A stretch of 36,316 bases of DNA from an uncultured Myxococcales bacterium (GTDB lineage: Bacteria > Myxococcota_A > Polyangia > Polyangiales > Polyangiaceae): positions 1 to 36,316 of the forward strand of contig CALFNG010000108.1 in the NCBI GenBank assembly GCA_937902985.1, in the 5' to 3' direction. Below the pieces are notes generated by a model. The model searched no databases. It was not told the origin of the DNA and was given only the letters and a program-made list of their open reading frames with translations. Both the position numbers and the translations under genes were made by a program. This document shows, piece after piece, positions 32,867-36,316 of this stretch (position 1 is the stretch's first letter; every line of letters begins with the position of its first letter).

Positions 32867-34661
32867 GCGCGCTTCGAGGAGCGTGGTGGCGGCTCGCTCA
32901 TGGCCGGCGCACGGGTTGCGCTGGCCGAGCGCGGTGGGACTCGCGATCTGCGCGGCGGCGGCGTCGTGCGCGAGTGCGCGGCTCTTCCCCCTCCGCGCGC
33001 CGATGGCGACGGACACCGACCTCCGTTCGTTCAGCGCCCCCTGCCGCGTCGAGCCCAGCAAGAAGGACCCAAACCACCTCGCCTGCACGCCCGACCTCTA
33101 CGTCTCGCCGCTCGCGTGGGACGGGAGCGACAACTCGATCTTCCGGCCGCTCGCGCGCGTCTTTGCAGTCGACCCGGCGGGCGAAGCGCCTAACGTCAAC
33201 AGCATGGACGAGGTGCCCGACTCGGCCTGGTTCACGAATCGCATCGGCGCGCGGCCCATGAGCCTCGACGAGGTCTCTCGCGGCGCCTGCGAGCCCAGGC
33301 TGATCCTCGACGACCCCACCGAGGTCGGGGTCTGGGTCGTGGATCAGGGCAAGATGAACGGCTCGTCGGAAGGATTCCGCGTGAACATCCCGGGCAAGGG
33401 GAAGTACCTCTTCAAGTCCGACGAAGGGGGCGGCGTCGAGCGCCCCACGGGGGCGAGCGCCATCGGCGCGACCGCTTATCACGACGTGGGCTTCTTCACG
33501 TCGTGCGAACAGATCGTGTACTTCAAGCCCTCGGCGCTGAAGCTCACGCCCGGGCTCCGTTTCGCCGACAACTCGGGCATCGTCCGCGACTTCGATCAGG
33601 CCAGGCTCGACAAGGTCTTGAAGGGGTCGGGCCGGCGCGGCGAGTATATACGCATGCAGGCGTCGGCGTGGCTGCCGGGCCACCTGCTCGGCCCGTTCCG
33701 CTACGAGGGCACGCGCGGCGACGACCCGAACGACGTCATCCGGCACGAAGACCGGCGCGACCTCCGCGGCGGGAGGCTACTCGCGGCGTGGCTCGATCAT
33801 TTCGACGCCCGCGAGCAGAACACGATGGATTCGTGGATCTCCGATCGCGGGAAAGACGATCCCGACGCGTCGCCCGGCTACGTCCGCCACTACTACCTCG
33901 ACACCAGCGACTGCATCGGCTCCGAGTGGGCATGGGACGCCATCTCGAAGCGCCTCGGCTACTCGTACCTGCTCGACTACGGCGACATCGGGCTAGACTT
34001 CGTCACCCTGGGCATCCGCTCGCCGGTCTACGATCACATCGAGCGGACGCCGGGGCGCGAGAAGTTCGGCTACTTCAACGTCCGTGATTTCGAAGCCGAG
34101 CGCTGGAAAAACGAGTACCCGAACCCCGCGTTCAGCCGCATGACCGAGCGCGACGGCGCGTGGATGGCCCGCATCCTCTCGCGCTTCACGCCCGAGATGG
34201 TGAGCGCCATCGCCAAGCTGGGCGAGTTCTCCGATCCGGGCGACACGGCCTTCGTCGCCGAGACCCTCGAGGGCCGGCTCGAGCGCATCCTCGACCGCTA
34301 CCTGACGCGGCTCTCGCCGATCGCCGACGTGCACATCGAAGGCAACGCGCTGCTCTGCGGCACCGATCTGGCCGAGCGGCGCGGCGTGCGCGACGCGGCG
34401 GCCTTCGCGTACGAGGCCCGGCTCGCCAGGGGGGCACCGCTCGCCGTCACGCGGCGGAGCGGGGGCGAGGTTTGCGTCGCCCTGCCGCGCATCGCCGGCG
34501 ACGGCGGCCCGGCCGACGAGTCCCCCGCGCGCTACTTCGGCGTGGCCATCGCCGACGGGGTCGCGCCCGGTCCGCTCGTCGCCTATCTCTACGATCGGGG
34601 CCCCGCGAGAGGCTACGCGCTCGCGGGGATCGAACGTCCCAGCCGCGAACGGAGCCGCTGA
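32856..34661 (+). CDS. Lipoprotein with a kinase-fold-like signature (HipA/PI-kinase-like)
   Basis: This 601-residue protein starts at GTG 32856. The signal peptide ends at AAAASC (Cys38). Conserved-looking blocks: MDEVPDSAWFTNRIG, KGKYLFKSDEGGG (K187), GPFRYEGTRGDDPNDVIRHE, DLRGGRLLAAWLDHFDAREQ-NTMD (D317 four residues before N322) and VRHYYLDTSDCIGS (D349). The K / D-x4-N / D spacing and the 'RYEGTR.DDPNDV..HE.RR.LRG..' block suggest a HipA- or PI-kinase-like fold; I recognise this family only as hypothetical, and activity is inferred. The last Asp site is DTS instead of DFG. Being a lipoprotein, it would sit outside the cytoplasm, where ATP must be imported. It overlaps the D15 gene and precedes a transporter by 2 bp. 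Confidence 0.65.
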   Translation: MASERASRSVVAARSWPAHGLRWPSAVGLAICAAAASCASARLFPLRAPMATDTDLRSFSAPCRVEPSKKDPNHLACTPDLYVSPLAWDGSDNSIFRPLARVFAVDPAGEAPNVNSMDEVPDSAWFTNRIGARPMSLDEVSRGACEPRLILDDPTEVGVWVVDQGKMNGSSEGFRVNIPGKGKYLFKSDEGGGVERPTGASAIGATAYHDVGFFTSCEQIVYFKPSALKLTPGLRFADNSGIVRDFDQARLDKVLKGSGRRGEYIRMQASAWLPGHLLGPFRYEGTRGDDPNDVIRHEDRRDLRGGRLLAAWLDHFDAREQNTMDSWISDRGKDDPDASPGYVRHYYLDTSDCIGSEWAWDAISKRLGYSYLLDYGDIGLDFVTLGIRSPVYDHIERTPGREKFGYFNVRDFEAERWKNEYPNPAFSRMTERDGAWMARILSRFTPEMVSAIAKLGEFSDPGDTAFVAETLEGRLERILDRYLTRLSPIADVHIEGNALLCGTDLAERRGVRDAAAFAYEARLARGAPLAVTRRSGGEVCVALPRIAGDGGPADESPARYFGVAIADGVAPGPLVAYLYDRGPARGYALAGIERPSRERSR

Positions 34662-34663
34662 CG

Positions 34664-36316
34664 ATGCGCGGGCCGCGCGCCTGGCTCTCGAGGTACTGGG
34701 ACATCCGCGCCGGCGAAGGCCGGCTCGTGATGCTCTCGTTCGTCGCGCTCCTGCTCATCGTCTCGGCGCATACCATCCTCGAGACCGCCCGCGACGCGCT
34801 GCTCTTGACGCGGCTCCCCCCCAGGCAGCTCGGCGTGGTGTACATCGCCGTGGCCGCCGTCGCGCTGCCCGTCGCGGCGTTCGCGACCGGCGCGGTGCGC
34901 AAGCTCGGCGCGCGCGTCTCGCTCACCGGGTCGCTGACCGTCTCGGCCATCGTGGTGGCCGCGTTCTTCACGATTCGCGTCGGTTCGGTGGCCGTCATCG
35001 CGCTCTACGTGGCCACCGGGGCCATCATCTCGGCGGTCGTCCCCCAGTTCTGGACGCTGCTCGAGGGCGAGTTGACCACGGCCCAGGCGCGCCGCCTCGT
35101 CTCGCCCATCACGTCGGCGGGCATCGTCGGCGGCGTGCTCGGGTCCGCGGCGGCGGCGGCGGCGCTCGTCGTCGTGCGCGTGAAGGCGTTGCTCGTCCTG
35201 TCGTCGCTGACGTTCATTCTCGCCGCAGCGGTCGTGGTCATGATCCCGCTGCGCTCGCGGCCGACCGCCCGTGCGGCGAGCGCGACCAAGACCCCGATGG
35301 TGACGACCTTCGTCGGAGCGGTTCGCGAGGAGCCGTTCCTGCGCCAGGTCGCGCTCGTCGTGACGGTGTCCACGGCGACCTTGCTGGCGCTCGACTACTT
35401 CTTCAAGTGGACCGTAGCGCGCACGGTGCCTCACGACGAGGTCGGCATGCTCGTGGCGCGCGTCTATGCCGCGCTGAACGTCGCGTCGCTCGTCCTCCAG
35501 CTCCTGTTCGGCTCCGCCCTGGTGCGGCGGGTCGGGCTCGCGGCGGCCATCACGCTGACCCCGCTGCTCCTCTTGCTCGGCGCGGGCGGGGCGTTCGCGC
35601 TCGGCGGCGCGCTCGTCGTCGTGATCATCCTGAAGAGCATCGACGGGAGCCTGCGCTACAGCGTCCACCGCATCACGACAGAGCTCCTCTACCTCCCGAT
35701 CCGAGCCGACCTGCGCGCGCGCGCCAAGCCCCTCATCGACGGCGCCCTGATGCGCACGGTGCAGGCCGCGACCGCCGGCGTGCTCCTCGGGATCAGCGGT
35801 CGCGCCTTTCTGTCGCCGCGGCTCTTCGCGGCCATCGTGGTGGGCCTCGCGTTCGTCTGGACCGTGACCGCCATCGGCACGCGCCGGCCGTACATGAGCC
35901 TCTTGCGGCGGACCGTGGTCGGTTCGGCGGAGCTCGGGTGGTCCGACGGCGCCGACCCGCTCGATCTGGCCACCGCCGAGGTGCTCGTCGAGTTCCTCGC
36001 GAGAGACAACCCCAGCGAGGTCCTCGCGGCCATCGACGCCTTGCACCGGCGCGGGCACGACCGCCTGATCCCGGCGCTCATCCTCCACCACGAAGACGAG
36101 CGCGTCCTCGTGAGCGCGCTCGCCCTCTTCGGCGCGTCGCAGCGCACCGACTGGCACACGCTCGCGCGCCGCTTGCTCGATCGCCCGCGCGAGCCGGTGC
36201 GTATGGCCGCGGCGCGGGCGCTCGCGATGCACGGCAAGCTCGAGATCACGCGCCTCGCCGGGGACCCGAGCGCACGCGTCGAGGCCTATGCGACGCTCTA
36301 CACCGTGCTCGCCGGG
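34664..36316 (+). CDS. ATP/ADP-translocase-like transporter with HEAT-like C-terminus (3' end outside window)
   Basis: The frame is open from ATG 34664 (MRGPRAWLSRYWDIRAGEGR) to the window edge, 551 codons. About 11 membrane helices follow (RLVMLSFVALLLIVSAHTIL, VVYIAVAAVALPVAAFATGA), with HTILETARDALLL, VPQFWTLLEGELTTAQARRL and SIDGSLRYSVHRITTELLYL matching the same transporter family as the 29696 gene. After about residue 420 the sequence turns soluble and helical (TAEVLVEFLARDNPSEVLAA, ALHRRGHDRLIPALILHH, EPVRMAAARALAMHGKLE), typical of HEAT repeats. It begins 2 bp after the previous stop. HEAT repeats fused to such transporters suggest docking to a partner. The total length is unknown. 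Confidence 0.85.
   Translation, partial: MRGPRAWLSRYWDIRAGEGRLVMLSFVALLLIVSAHTILETARDALLLTRLPPRQLGVVYIAVAAVALPVAAFATGAVRKLGARVSLTGSLTVSAIVVAAFFTIRVGSVAVIALYVATGAIISAVVPQFWTLLEGELTTAQARRLVSPITSAGIVGGVLGSAAAAAALVVVRVKALLVLSSLTFILAAAVVVMIPLRSRPTARAASATKTPMVTTFVGAVREEPFLRQVALVVTVSTATLLALDYFFKWTVARTVPHDEVGMLVARVYAALNVASLVLQLLFGSALVRRVGLAAAITLTPLLLLLGAGGAFALGGALVVVIILKSIDGSLRYSVHRITTELLYLPIRADLRARAKPLIDGALMRTVQAATAGVLLGISGRAFLSPRLFAAIVVGLAFVWTVTAIGTRRPYMSLLRRTVVGSAELGWSDGADPLDLATAEVLVEFLARDNPSEVLAAIDALHRRGHDRLIPALILHHEDERVLVSALALFGASQRTDWHTLARRLLDRPREPVRMAAARALAMHGKLEITRLAGDPSARVEAYATLYTVLAG

Noticed and set aside
34613-36232. 539-residue minus-strand ORF rich in Arg, Asp, Glu and His
   Set aside because: It is antisense to the second transporter, whose frame shows membrane helices and family motifs.

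Overview
The window looks like a chromosomal piece of a large-genome myxobacterium (Myxococcota; probably a Polyangiales/Sorangiineae lineage related to Labilithrix or Sorangium). The signs are high GC, many lipoproteins rich in Ser, Gly and Asp with 'DAG'/'DGG' tracts, a Ser/Thr kinase with a membrane anchor and a Cys-containing tail, Cys-rich repeat proteins, and lineage-typical unknowns. This assignment is inference from gene content only. No tRNA, rRNA, CRISPR array or complete insertion sequence was seen.

Layout. 1-1860: the end of an antitoxin-like regulator, a frameshifted SF2 helicase remnant, one hypothetical gene and the N-terminal remnant of an integrase-type transposase. 1870-8800: a metallophosphoesterase; a translationally coupled pair made of a multi-heme/propeller lipoprotein and a second propeller lipoprotein; a convergent pair of small lipoproteins (one frameshifted); and two small membrane proteins. 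8900-12030: a carbohydrate-flavoured minus-strand group (lyase-like fragment, NAD-dependent epimerase, phosphofructokinase-like remnant, GH12 glucanase lipoprotein), then a cupin. 12680-16610: an operon of Ser/Thr kinase, PEGA-like membrane protein and Cys-rich lipoprotein, followed by an orphan N-terminal piece of another kinase. 16860-21100: a large LamG plus CxxCH lipoprotein and several broken genes. 21200-23040: a ferredoxin-NADP reductase and its divergent LysR regulator, which carries a 17-bp tandem duplication that breaks its reading frame. 23045-28070: integrase and transposase scraps, a serine beta-lactamase-like lipoprotein, a Cys-rich repeat lipoprotein and a small lipoprotein. 28126-28541: a 19-unit, 22-bp tandem array rich in perfect palindromes. 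28830-36316: an alpha/beta hydrolase, a truncated ECF sigma gene, then a cluster of ATP/ADP-translocase-like transporter, D15-type outer-membrane protein, kinase-fold-like lipoprotein, and a second translocase-like transporter with HEAT-like repeats that runs off the window.

Two things stand out. (1) The 29.7-36.3 kb cluster places a lipoprotein with kinase-like K, D-x4-N and D positions between two predicted nucleotide transporters and next to an outer-membrane barrel. It could be an envelope phosphotransfer system supplied with exported ATP; this is a hypothesis. (2) The 22-bp array has hairpins spaced exactly 44 bp apart between two convergent genes. A third theme is gene decay: at least seven genes are broken by small indels, a duplication or truncation, which could be real pseudogenisation or assembly error and should be tested on reads.
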